DNA from: Streptomyces sp. TRM68416
GTDB lineage: Bacteria; Actinomycetota; Actinomycetes; Streptomycetales; Streptomycetaceae
Assembly (NCBI RefSeq): GCF_014596915.1
Contig: NZ_JACVWU010000008.1
Location: 124,001 to 188,000 of the forward strand
DNA length: 64,000 nt
Direction: 5' to 3'
The translations under genes and the position numbers were made by a program. How positions within the stretch are numbered: the stretch's first letter is position 1; every line of letters begins with the position of its first letter. The notes beneath the pieces were generated by a model that made no database searches, had not been told where the DNA came from, and saw only the letters and a program-made list of their open reading frames with translations. Positions 41,961 through 49,091 of the stretch are shown one piece after another.

Positions 41961-42200
41961 ATGCTCGAAGAGGCGCTTGAGCACCTCGTGAAGGGCATCG
42001 TCGACAATCCCGACGATGTGCAGGTCGCCTCGCGCAACCTGCGCCGCGGGCGTGTGCTGGAGGTCCGGGTCCACCCCGACGACCTCGGCAAGGTGATCGG
42101 CCGCAACGGCCGCACCGCACGCGCCCTGCGTACCGTCGTGGGCGCCATCGGCGGCCGCGGTGTCCGCGTCGACCTCGTCGACGTCGACCAGGTTCGCTGA
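41961..42200 (+). CDS. khpA: KH-domain RNA-binding protein KhpA
   Basis: 79 residues, ATG five bases after the rpsP stop. A single KH domain with the GxxG loop in KVIGRNGRTARALRTVV. KhpA proteins bind RNA broadly, commonly with KhpB/Jag, and the gene is conserved between rpsP and rimM in Gram-positive bacteria. Confidence 0.94.
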   Translation: MLEEALEHLVKGIVDNPDDVQVASRNLRRGRVLEVRVHPDDLGKVIGRNGRTARALRTVVGAIGGRGVRVDLVDVDQVR

Positions 42201-42221
42201 CGCCAAATGCAACACCGGCTC

Positions 42222-42255
42222 GGGCCGGGGAGGGCCACTGGGCCTTCCTCGGCCC
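42222..42255 (+). terminator. Long stem-loop between khpA and rimM
   Basis: GGGCCGGGGAGGGCC, loop ACTG, GGCCTTCCTCGGCCC: a 15-bp stem with two G-U pairs in RNA. There is no T-run. It may end or attenuate the rpsP-khpA transcript, or protect its 3' end. Confidence 0.65.
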
Positions 42256-42257
42256 GT

Positions 42258-42315
42258 AGTCGTTCACAGTCGTTCATGGTTTCGTTCCAGCCGTCATAGT
42301 CGTTCGTAGTCGCTA
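42258..42315 (+). promoter_or_regulatory. Phased AGTCGTTC direct repeats before rimM
   Basis: AGTCGTTC occurs at 42258, 42268 and 42298, with a partial AGTCGCTA at 42308: offsets of 10, 30 and 10 bases, so all face the same side of the helix. A related TTCGTTC lies at 42281. This looks like an operator for a direct-repeat binding regulator; the GTTCAC/GTTCAT/GTTCCA series is reminiscent of PhoP boxes, but spacing is not exact. Confidence 0.4.
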
Positions 42316-42335
42316 CGACAGGAGATCTTCGAAAA

Positions 42336-42923
42336 GTGCAGCTCGTAGTCGCACGGATCGGCCGCGCCCACGGGATCAAGGGCGAGGTGACCGTGGAGGT
42401 ACGTACCGACGAGCCGGAACTCAGGCTCGCCCCCGGGGCCGTACTGGCCACCGATCCCGCCGCCACCGGACCGCTCACCGTCGAGACCGGCCGCGTGCAC
42501 AGCGGGCGGCTGCTCCTGCGCTTCGAGGGCGTGCGCGACCGCACCGCCGCCGAGGCGCTGCGCAACACCCTCCTGATCGCCGAGGTCGACCCGGACGAGC
42601 TGCCGGAGGACGAGGACGAGTACTACGACCACCAGCTCATCGACCTGGACGTGGTGACCAAGGACGGCGCCGAGGTCGGCCGGATCACCGAGATCTCGCA
42701 CCTGCCCTCGCAGGACCTGTTCATCGTCGAGCGGCCCGACGGCAGCGAGGTGATGATCCCGTTCGTCGAGGAGATCGTCACCGAGATCGACCTGGCGGAG
42801 CAGAAGGCCGTCATCGACCCTCCGCCCGGCCTGATCGACGACCGCGCCGAGATCGCGTCCGCGCGGGAAGAGTCCGCGCGGGAAGAGTCCGCGCGCGAAG
42901 AGTCCACGCGGGAAGAGTCCTGA
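42336..42923 (+). CDS. rimM: 16S rRNA processing / 30S maturation protein RimM
   Basis: 195 residues from GTG with CAGGAG upstream. RimM assists maturation of the 30S head, binding S19. The N-terminal beta-barrel starts QLVVARIGRAHGIKGEVTV; the PRC-barrel includes YYDHQLIDLDVVTKDG and FIVERPDGSEVMIPFVEEIV. The C-terminal 20 residues are four copies of AREES, encoded by a 15-base tandem repeat. The stop overlaps the trmD ATG (TGATG). Confidence 0.96.
   Translation: MQLVVARIGRAHGIKGEVTVEVRTDEPELRLAPGAVLATDPAATGPLTVETGRVHSGRLLLRFEGVRDRTAAEALRNTLLIAEVDPDELPEDEDEYYDHQLIDLDVVTKDGAEVGRITEISHLPSQDLFIVERPDGSEVMIPFVEEIVTEIDLAEQKAVIDPPPGLIDDRAEIASAREESAREESAREESTREES
42861..42920 (+). repeat. 15-base tandem repeat encoding (A/T)REES x4 in rimM
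   Basis: Four perfect-length copies of GCGCGGGAAGAGTCC (42861, 42876, 42891, 42906); the third and fourth have one base change each. They code for the extreme C-terminus of RimM and end at its stop. Copy-number change would keep the frame. Confidence 0.95.
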
Positions 42924-43756
42924 TGCGCCTCGACGTCGTCACGATCTTCCCCGAGTACCTGGAGCCCCTGAACGTCTCCCTGGTCGGCAAGGCACGCGCG
43001 CGCGGGCAGCTGAACGTCCAGGTGCACGACCTGCGCGCGTGGACCCACGACCGCCACAACACGGTCGACGACACGCCGTACGGCGGCGGCCCCGGCATGG
43101 TCATGAAGACCGACCCCTGGGGCGACGCGCTGGACTCCGTCCTGGCCGACGGCTACGAGACGGGCTCCCACGGGCCCGCCCTGGTCGTCCCGACGCCCAG
43201 CGGCCGGCCCTTCACCCAGGAACTCGCCGCGGAACTCTCCGAGCGCCCCTGGCTGATCTTCACGCCCGCCCGCTACGAGGGCATCGACCGGCGGGTCGTC
43301 GACGAGTACGCGACCCGGATGCCCGTCTACGAGGTGTCCATCGGGGACTACGTCCTCGCCGGCGGCGAGGCCGCCGTACTCGTCGTCACGGAGGCCGTGG
43401 CGCGGCTGCTGCCCGGTGTCCTCGGCAACGCCGAGTCCCACCGCGACGACTCCTTCGCGCCCGGCGCCATGGCCAACCTCCTGGAGGGGCCTGTCTACAC
43501 CAAGCCGCCCGAGTGGCGCGGGCGTGGTATCCCGGACGTGCTGCTCAGCGGCCACCACGGCAGGATCGCCCGCTGGCGGCGCGACGAGGCGCTCAGGCGC
43601 ACGACGGCCAACCGGCCCGACCTGATCGAGCGCTGCGCCCCCGAGGCCTTCGACAAGAAGGACCGCGAGATGCTCTCCATCCTCGGCTGGGCGCCGGATC
43701 CGGAGGGTGCCCGGCACGGCCGATTTTGGCAGCGGCTGGAGACCGTGGAAGAATAG
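42923..43756 (+). CDS. trmD: tRNA (guanine-37-N1)-methyltransferase
   Basis: 277 residues. TrmD makes m1G37 in tRNAs reading CNN and similar codons, preventing frameshifting. Signatures of the SPOUT knot: MRLDVVTIFPEYLEPL, DDTPYGGGPGMVMKTDP, CGRYEG-type PARYEGIDRRVVDEYA and SIGDYVLAGGEAAVLV. Translationally coupled to rimM. Confidence 0.97.
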   Translation: MRLDVVTIFPEYLEPLNVSLVGKARARGQLNVQVHDLRAWTHDRHNTVDDTPYGGGPGMVMKTDPWGDALDSVLADGYETGSHGPALVVPTPSGRPFTQELAAELSERPWLIFTPARYEGIDRRVVDEYATRMPVYEVSIGDYVLAGGEAAVLVVTEAVARLLPGVLGNAESHRDDSFAPGAMANLLEGPVYTKPPEWRGRGIPDVLLSGHHGRIARWRRDEALRRTTANRPDLIERCAPEAFDKKDREMLSILGWAPDPEGARHGRFWQRLETVEE

Positions 43757-43888
43757 GTCGCTGTTGTGCGCCGTCCGGCGTGCGCCCCTGCCACAGGGGG
43801 ACACGACGCCCGCCCCGACGCGAACAGCATCCTCTGGAAAACTAGCTCCCGCCTATGACCTGTGGCATGGGCGAAGAAAGCAGACGAA

Positions 43889-44239
43889 ATGTCTCACCTG
43901 CTCGACTCCGTCGACGCCGCGTCGCTGCGCAGCGACGTCCCGGCCTTCCGCCCGGGTGACACCGTCAACGTCCACGTCCGCGTCATCGAGGGCAACCGCT
44001 CCCGTGTGCAGCAGTTCAAGGGCGTTGTGATCCGCCGCCAGGGCGCCGGTGTCCGCGAGACCTTCACGGTCCGCAAGGTCTCCTTCTCCGTCGGCGTCGA
44101 GCGCACCTTCCCGGTGCACACCCCGATCGTGGAGAAGATCGAGCTCGTCACCCGTGGTGACGTGCGCCGCGCCAAGCTGTACTACCTCCGTGACCTGCGC
44201 GGCAAGGCCGCGAAGATCAAGGAGAAGCGCGAGAACTGA
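43889..44239 (+). CDS. rplS: 50S ribosomal protein L19
   Basis: 116 residues from ATG 43889 (MSHLLDSVDAASLRSDVPAF). L19 lies at the 30S-50S interface. Signatures FRPGDTVNVHVRVIEG and RVQQFKGVVIRRQGAGVRET are intact, ending KIKEKREN. An in-frame earlier ATG at 43868 is unlikely given family length. Last gene of the rpsP cluster, 45 bases before sipW. Confidence 0.97.
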   Translation: MSHLLDSVDAASLRSDVPAFRPGDTVNVHVRVIEGNRSRVQQFKGVVIRRQGAGVRETFTVRKVSFSVGVERTFPVHTPIVEKIELVTRGDVRRAKLYYLRDLRGKAAKIKEKREN

Positions 44240-44284
44240 GCGCTTTCCGGGCGTCGCAGCGGGGCCGGATAGCATCTGGCCACG

Positions 44285-44980
44285 ATGGACACCGAAGCAC
44301 AGCCGACGGAGCGCGACCGCTCCTCCCGCCCCGAACCGGGGGCCGCGGAGGGACGGTCGCGTTTCGCGTTGGTGTCGTGGATCGCCGACCGCGTCCCGGG
44401 CGGGCGGATCACTCTCACCCTGCTGGTCTGCCTGCTGTTCCTGCTGCTGCTCAGCACCTTTGTGGTCCAGCCGTTCCAGATCCCCAGCGGATCCATGGAA
44501 CGGGGATTGAGGGTCGGGGACCGCGTTCTCGTAAATAAGTTGGCGTACCGTTTCGGTGCCCAGCCGCGGCGCGGCGACGTCGTCGTGTTCGACGGAACCG
44601 GGTACTTCGGGGACGCCGACTACATCAAGCGCGTGGTGGGCGTGGGGGCGGACCGCGTGGTCTGCTGCGACAAGGAGGGGAGGATCCAGGTGAACGGCCG
44701 GTCGGTCGACGAGTCGACCTTCCTGTACCCCGGTGACAGCCCGTCCACCGTCTCCTTCGACGTCGTGGTGCCCGACGGCGCCCTGTTCGTCCTCGGCGAC
44801 CACCGCAGCGCCTCCAGTGACTCCCGCGACCACCTGGGCTCCCCGGGCGGCGGCATGATCCCCGTCGACGTCGTCGTCGGCCGCGCCGACTGGATCGTCT
44901 GGCCCTCCGACCACTGGACCCGACTGGAGCGCCCCGACGCGTACGCGCGCGTGCCCGCCGCGGCAGGTGCCCATGGGTAA
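44285..44980 (+). CDS. sipW: Type I signal peptidase SipW
   Basis: 231 residues. Cleaves signal peptides of exported proteins at the outer face of the membrane. One N-terminal membrane segment (TLTLLVCLLFLLLLSTFVVQ, about 40-59), then the catalytic Ser in PSGSMERGL (about 67) and catalytic Lys in YIKRVVGVG (about 117), and the box GDHRSASSDSRDH. No C-terminal membrane segment is seen. First of four tandem paralogues; symbol by position within the known Streptomyces sip cluster. Confidence 0.92.
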   Translation: MDTEAQPTERDRSSRPEPGAAEGRSRFALVSWIADRVPGGRITLTLLVCLLFLLLLSTFVVQPFQIPSGSMERGLRVGDRVLVNKLAYRFGAQPRRGDVVVFDGTGYFGDADYIKRVVGVGADRVVCCDKEGRIQVNGRSVDESTFLYPGDSPSTVSFDVVVPDGALFVLGDHRSASSDSRDHLGSPGGGMIPVDVVVGRADWIVWPSDHWTRLERPDAYARVPAAAGAHG

Positions 44981-46079
44981 CCGGGGCAAACCGCGCGGAG
45001 CGCCCAGCAGCGCCGCCGACGAACTGCTGCCCACCGGCTCCCGGCGTGCCTCCGCCGGCGGCGCCGGCCGTACGCGCGCGGAGCGGCGCAAGCTCCAGCG
45101 CAAGGTCAAGCGACGGCGCAGGCGCAGCGCGATCAAGGAGATACCCCTCCTGATCGGCGTGGCCGTCCTGATCGCCCTCGTCCTGAAGACCTTCCTCGTC
45201 CAGGCCTTCGTGATCCCGTCCGGCTCCATGGAGCAGACGATCCAGATCGGCGACCGGGTCCTGGTCGACAAGCTCACCCCGTGGTTCGGCTCCAAGCCGC
45301 AGCGCGGGGACGTCGTCGTCTTCAAGGACCCCGGCGGCTGGCTGCAGGACGAGCAGACGACCACGAAGAAGGAAGATCCGGTCGTCATCAAGCAGATCAA
45401 GGAAGGGCTCACCTTCATAGGCCTGCTGCCGTCCGACAACGAGAAGGACCTCATCAAGCGGGTCGTCGGCGTGGGCGGCGACCGCGTCCAGTGCTGCGAC
45501 GCGCAAGGACGGGTGACCGTCAACGGCGTTCCCCTGGAAGAGGGGGACTACCTGTACCCCGGCAACGCTCCCTCCCAGACGCGGTTCGACGTCACCGTCC
45601 CGCAGGGACGCCTGTGGGTGATGGGCGACCACCGGGCCAACTCCGCCGACTCCCGCTCGCACCAGAACCAGTACGGTGGCACGGTCTCCGAGGACGAGGT
45701 GGTCGGGCGGGCCATGGTCATCGCCTGGCCCTTCGGGCACTGGGGCACCCTGGACGAACCGAAAACCTTCGCTTCCGTGTCCGACTCGGCCCCCGCGTCG
45801 GCCGCGGCCCTCCGGCTGTCGCATAGGGTTGCCTCCGACGATTCGAACGGACCGATCCGACTCCCGACCCCTGCGGAACTCCCGCTCGTTATGGGAGTGG
45901 TGGGCCTGCGCCGCGCATGGGGCAGGCAGCGGCACAGAGTAAGGAGTTGGCGTGGGGGATGTGGCGGTTGGCGCACGGTCCGGACACGACGGCGAGGATC
46001 GCGGACGCCCCGTGGAAGCGGCCGACCCGGCCGCGGACGACGCCGTGACCTCGAACAACGAGGCCGCGGCGGGCGGTGA
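44973..46079 (+). CDS. sipX: Type I signal peptidase SipX with extended, overlapping C-terminus
   Basis: 368 residues from ATG 44973, overlapping the sipW stop by eight bases. Basic N-terminus, membrane segment IPLLIGVAVLIALVLKTFLV (about 55-74), catalytic Ser in PSGSMEQT, catalytic Lys in LIKRVVGVGGD, and MGDHRANSADSRSHQ. After a weak hydrophobic LPLVMGVVGLRRAWG the frame continues about 42 Arg/Gly-rich residues inside sipY, overlapping it by 128 bases. That tail looks like read-through into another gene's reading frame rather than a domain, so an ancestral stop near the sipY start was probably lost. The catalytic part is complete. Confidence 0.92.
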   Translation: MGNRGKPRGAPSSAADELLPTGSRRASAGGAGRTRAERRKLQRKVKRRRRRSAIKEIPLLIGVAVLIALVLKTFLVQAFVIPSGSMEQTIQIGDRVLVDKLTPWFGSKPQRGDVVVFKDPGGWLQDEQTTTKKEDPVVIKQIKEGLTFIGLLPSDNEKDLIKRVVGVGGDRVQCCDAQGRVTVNGVPLEEGDYLYPGNAPSQTRFDVTVPQGRLWVMGDHRANSADSRSHQNQYGGTVSEDEVVGRAMVIAWPFGHWGTLDEPKTFASVSDSAPASAAALRLSHRVASDDSNGPIRLPTPAELPLVMGVVGLRRAWGRQRHRVRSWRGGCGGWRTVRTRRRGSRTPRGSGRPGRGRRRDLEQRGRGGR

Positions 46080-46932
46080 GGGCCCGCCCTCGAACGAGCC
46101 CCCGCGGACCGAGGAGGGCGCGGGCGGGTCGGCCCCGAAGCCGAAGAAGCCACGCTCCTTCTGGAAGGAGCTGCCGATCCTGATCGGTATCGCGCTGGTG
46201 CTGGCGCTGCTGATCAAGACGTTCCTGGTGCAGGCGTTCTCGATCCCGTCCGACTCGATGCAGAACACCCTGCAGGAGGGCGACCGGGTCCTGGTCGACA
46301 AGCTCACCCCGTGGTTCGGCTCGGAGCCCGAGCGCGGCGAGGTCGTCGTCTTCCACGATCCCGGCAACTGGCTGATGGGCGAGCCGACTCCCGAGCCGAA
46401 CGCCATGCAGAAGGTCCTCAGCTGGGTCGGCCTGATGCCGTCGGCGGAGGAGAAGGACCTGATCAAGCGCGTGATCGGGGTCGGCGGCGACACGGTCGAG
46501 TGCAAGGGCAGCGGCCCGGTCAAGGTCAACGGCAAGGCGCTCAACGAGGCCTCGTACGTCTACCCGGGCAACACGCCGTGCAGCGTCGACGACCAGGGCG
46601 GCCAGTTCAAGGTGAAGGTCCCCAAGGACCACATCTGGGTCATGGGCGACCACCGGCAGAACTCCCGCGACTCGCGCTACAACCGCTCGGACGGCAACGA
46701 CGGCATGGTGCCGGTGGACAAGGTCGTCGGGCGGGCCATCGTGATCGCCTGGCCGATCAACCGCTGGGACAACCTGCCGGTGCCGGACACCTTCGACCAG
46801 AACCTCAGCGCGCGGTCGGCGGCCTCCGCCGCGCTGACCGTGGCGCCCCAGGGGCTGGCCGTGGCCGGGGTCGTTCCGCTGGTGCTGTGGCGTCGCAGGC
46901 GGGCCGCGGCACCGGCCCCGGAGAAGCACTGA
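45952..46932 (+). CDS. sipY: Type I signal peptidase SipY
   Basis: 326 residues from GTG with AAGGAG upstream. Acidic cytoplasmic N-terminus of about 70 residues, membrane segment LPILIGIALVLALLIKTFLV, catalytic Ser in PSDSMQNTL, catalytic Lys in LIKRVIGVGGD, and MGDHRQNSRDSRYN. A second hydrophobic segment near the C-terminus (GLAVAGVVPLVLW) followed by RRRRAAAP gives it two membrane anchors, a feature described for Streptomyces signal peptidases. Start lies inside the sipX tail. Confidence 0.94.
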   Translation: MGDVAVGARSGHDGEDRGRPVEAADPAADDAVTSNNEAAAGGEGPPSNEPPRTEEGAGGSAPKPKKPRSFWKELPILIGIALVLALLIKTFLVQAFSIPSDSMQNTLQEGDRVLVDKLTPWFGSEPERGEVVVFHDPGNWLMGEPTPEPNAMQKVLSWVGLMPSAEEKDLIKRVIGVGGDTVECKGSGPVKVNGKALNEASYVYPGNTPCSVDDQGGQFKVKVPKDHIWVMGDHRQNSRDSRYNRSDGNDGMVPVDKVVGRAIVIAWPINRWDNLPVPDTFDQNLSARSAASAALTVAPQGLAVAGVVPLVLWRRRRAAAPAPEKH

Positions 46933-46986
46933 GTGATCCACGCCATGGGCTGACCCGGGGGCGTACCGCCGGGTAGGGTGCGGCCC

Positions 46987-47760
46987 ATGGGTGGTGAGAG
47001 CACGACGCGTACGGCCCCGCACGGCGGCGCGAACAGAGGCCCGGCGGGCAGCCGGACCGGACAGCGACTGTCCGGCCTGGCCGTGGCGCTGGGCCTTGTG
47101 CTGTTCCTCGGCGGCTTCGCCTGGGCGGCGGTGGTCTACCGGCCGTACACCGTGCCCACCAGTTCGATGGCGCCGACGATCGACGCGGGCGAGCGCGTGC
47201 TGGCCGAGCGGGTCGACGGCGACGAGATACGCCGTGGTGACGTCGTCGTCTTCAAGGACGCGGACTGGGCCAACGCTCCCGTGGTCAAGCGGGTCGTGGC
47301 CGTCGGCGGCGACACCGTCGCCTGCTGCACGGACGGCAAGCTGACGGTCGACGGCAAGAAGATCGACGAACCGTATCTGCCCGCGGGAAGCCTGGCCGGG
47401 ATCACCGACTTCCCGACGGTGAAGGTCCCCGAGGGGCGGCTGTTCCTGCTCGGTGACGAGCGGCACGGCTCGCTGGACTCCACGGCCCACCTGACGGACG
47501 CCGCCAACGGCACGGTGTCGCGGGACGCGGTGACGGGCCGGGTCGACGCCGTGGTCTGGCCGATGGACGGCATGCTGGAGCGCCCGACGGGCTTCGAGGA
47601 GCTGGGGCCGCTCTCCTCCCCGGGGCCGCTGCGCACGGTGGGCGTCCTGATCGTGGTCGGCGCGGTGCTCGTGCTGGGCGGCGGCGCCTACGGCCCGGTC
47701 GCCAAGCGGCTCGGCGGCCGTTCCCGGGCCAGGACGGAGCCCGCGGGTGTCCGCCGCTGA
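46987..47760 (+). CDS. sipZ: Type I signal peptidase SipZ
   Basis: 257 residues from ATG 46987 (in-frame GTG 46978 possible). Membrane segment SGLAVALGLVLFLGGFAWAA (about 24-43), catalytic Ser in PTSSMAPT, catalytic Lys in VVKRVVAVGGD, and LGDERHGSLDSTAHL replacing the usual GDHR box: Glu stands where the paralogues have His. A C-terminal membrane segment (VGVLIVVGAVLVLGGGAYG) is present. The most divergent of the four. Its end overlaps the Nudix gene by 14 bases. Confidence 0.93.
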   Translation: MGGESTTRTAPHGGANRGPAGSRTGQRLSGLAVALGLVLFLGGFAWAAVVYRPYTVPTSSMAPTIDAGERVLAERVDGDEIRRGDVVVFKDADWANAPVVKRVVAVGGDTVACCTDGKLTVDGKKIDEPYLPAGSLAGITDFPTVKVPEGRLFLLGDERHGSLDSTAHLTDAANGTVSRDAVTGRVDAVVWPMDGMLERPTGFEELGPLSSPGPLRTVGVLIVVGAVLVLGGGAYGPVAKRLGGRSRARTEPAGVRR

Positions 47761-48256
47761 GGAGGCCCGCGAAAGCGGTCCGCGCAGGGTCGCCAGGGTC
47801 GTGCTGCTGGACCCCGAGGACCGGATCCTGCTGCTGCACGGCCACGAGCCGGACGACGTGAGCGACGACTGGTGGTTCACGCCGGGCGGGGGAGTCGAGG
47901 GCGACGAGACCCGTGAGGAAGCGGCTCTGCGGGAACTCGTGGAGGAGACCGGCATCACCGAGGTCGAGCTCGGCCCGGTGCTGTGGCGGCGGACGTGCTC
48001 CTTCCCGTTCGCGGGCCGCCGCTGGGACCAGGACGAGTGGTACTACCTGGCGCGTACGACGCAGACGGCGATCGAGGCCGTGGGCCTGACCGAGCTGGAG
48101 CGGCGGAGTGTGGCCGGAGCGCGCTGGTGGACCTGTCAGGAACTGGCCCGGGCACGTGAGACGGTGTATCCGACCAGACTCGCCGAGCTGCTGCGCAGGC
48201 TGCTCGACGAAGGTCCCCCGGCCGGGCCCGTGACCCTTGACACCGAAATCGTCTAG
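47747..48256 (+). CDS. Nudix hydrolase
   Basis: 169 residues from GTG, overlapping the sipZ end. Nudix enzymes hydrolyse nucleoside diphosphates linked to other groups. The Nudix box GGVEGDETREEAALRELVEE followed by TGI fits G-x5-E-x7-REU-x-EE-x-G-U completely, so it should be active. The substrate cannot be told from sequence. Confidence 0.92.
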   Translation: MSAAEEARESGPRRVARVVLLDPEDRILLLHGHEPDDVSDDWWFTPGGGVEGDETREEAALRELVEETGITEVELGPVLWRRTCSFPFAGRRWDQDEWYYLARTTQTAIEAVGLTELERRSVAGARWWTCQELARARETVYPTRLAELLRRLLDEGPPAGPVTLDTEIV

Positions 48257-48312
48257 GGGCTCGCGGGACTGGCGCACAATGGTGGGATCGCACGGCTGAA
48301 GGGGAACATGCC

Positions 48313-48621
48313 ATGAGCGCCGAGGACCTCGAAAAGTACGAGACCGAGATGGAGCTCAAGCTCTACCGGGAGTACCGCGATGTCGTCGGTCTGTTCAAAT
48401 ACGTGATCGAGACCGAGCGGCGCTTCTACCTGACCAACGATTACGAGATGCAGGTGCACTCGGTCCAGGGCGAGGTGTTCTTCGAGGTGTCCATGGCGGA
48501 TGCCTGGGTCTGGGACATGTACCGGCCGGCGCGCTTCGTGAAGCAGGTCCGGGTCCTGACGTTCAAGGACGTGAACATCGAGGAGCTGAACAAGAGCGAC
48601 CTGGAGCTCCCGGGCGGGTGA
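48313..48621 (+). CDS. DUF2469 family protein
   Basis: 102 residues: MSAEDLEKYETEMELKLYRE ... FKYVIETERRFYLTNDYEM ... NKSDLELPGG. A short, highly conserved actinobacterial protein (DUF2469) nearly always found between the signal peptidase region and yraN-comM-dprA. Function unknown. GAAGGGGA precedes the ATG. Confidence 0.93.
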   Translation: MSAEDLEKYETEMELKLYREYRDVVGLFKYVIETERRFYLTNDYEMQVHSVQGEVFFEVSMADAWVWDMYRPARFVKQVRVLTFKDVNIEELNKSDLELPGG

Positions 48622-48728
48622 CGTGCACCCATGTGGGTGACGGAGTTTTCCACAATCGGTGAGTAGCCCACCAAGATCCTTTTTCTGGGGGCGGATGCGT
48701 GATCGTCGGTGCCGGAGGTGGTGCCGAC

Positions 48729-49091
48729 ATGAACGCACGCGGTGCACTGGGCACGTACGGCGAAGGACTGGCCGCGCGGCGGCTGGCCGAGGCCGGGATG
48801 ACCGTTCTGGAGCGCAACTGGCGCTGTGGCCGGACGGGTGAGATCGACATCGTGGCGCGGGACGGGGACGCGCTGGTCGTCTGCGAGGTGAAGACCCGTA
48901 GGGGTGACTGCTTCGAGCACCCGATGGCCGCGGTCACCCCCGACAAGGCGCAACGCCTGCGGGACCTGGCCGAGCGCTGGATCCAGGCCCATGGAGGAGC
49001 GCCGCCCGGCGGCGTCCGCATCGACGTGGTCGGTGTGCTCCTCCCGCGCCGCGGTGCCCCCCTGGTCGAGCACGTCCGGGGGGTGGCGTGA
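48729..49091 (+). CDS. YraN/UPF0102 family nuclease-fold protein
   Basis: 120 residues from ATG 48729 with GGAGGTG upstream. UPF0102 proteins have a restriction-endonuclease-like (Holliday junction resolvase) fold: ARGALGTYGEGLAARRL, then GEIDIVARDGDALVVCEVKTR holding the E-x-D and E-x-K active-site pattern. Biological role not established; it is conserved next to comM and dprA. The stop overlaps the comM-like ATG. Confidence 0.93.
   Translation: MNARGALGTYGEGLAARRLAEAGMTVLERNWRCGRTGEIDIVARDGDALVVCEVKTRRGDCFEHPMAAVTPDKAQRLRDLAERWIQAHGGAPPGGVRIDVVGVLLPRRGAPLVEHVRGVA

Noticed and set aside
43748..43888. Earlier in-frame start for rplS at 43868
   Set aside because: It would add seven residues before the conserved MSHLLDSV start; family length is 116 residues.
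48622..48728. CACCCATGTGGGTG palindrome after the DUF2469 gene as a terminator
   Set aside because: Only six pairs around a two-base centre, too tight for a stable hairpin.
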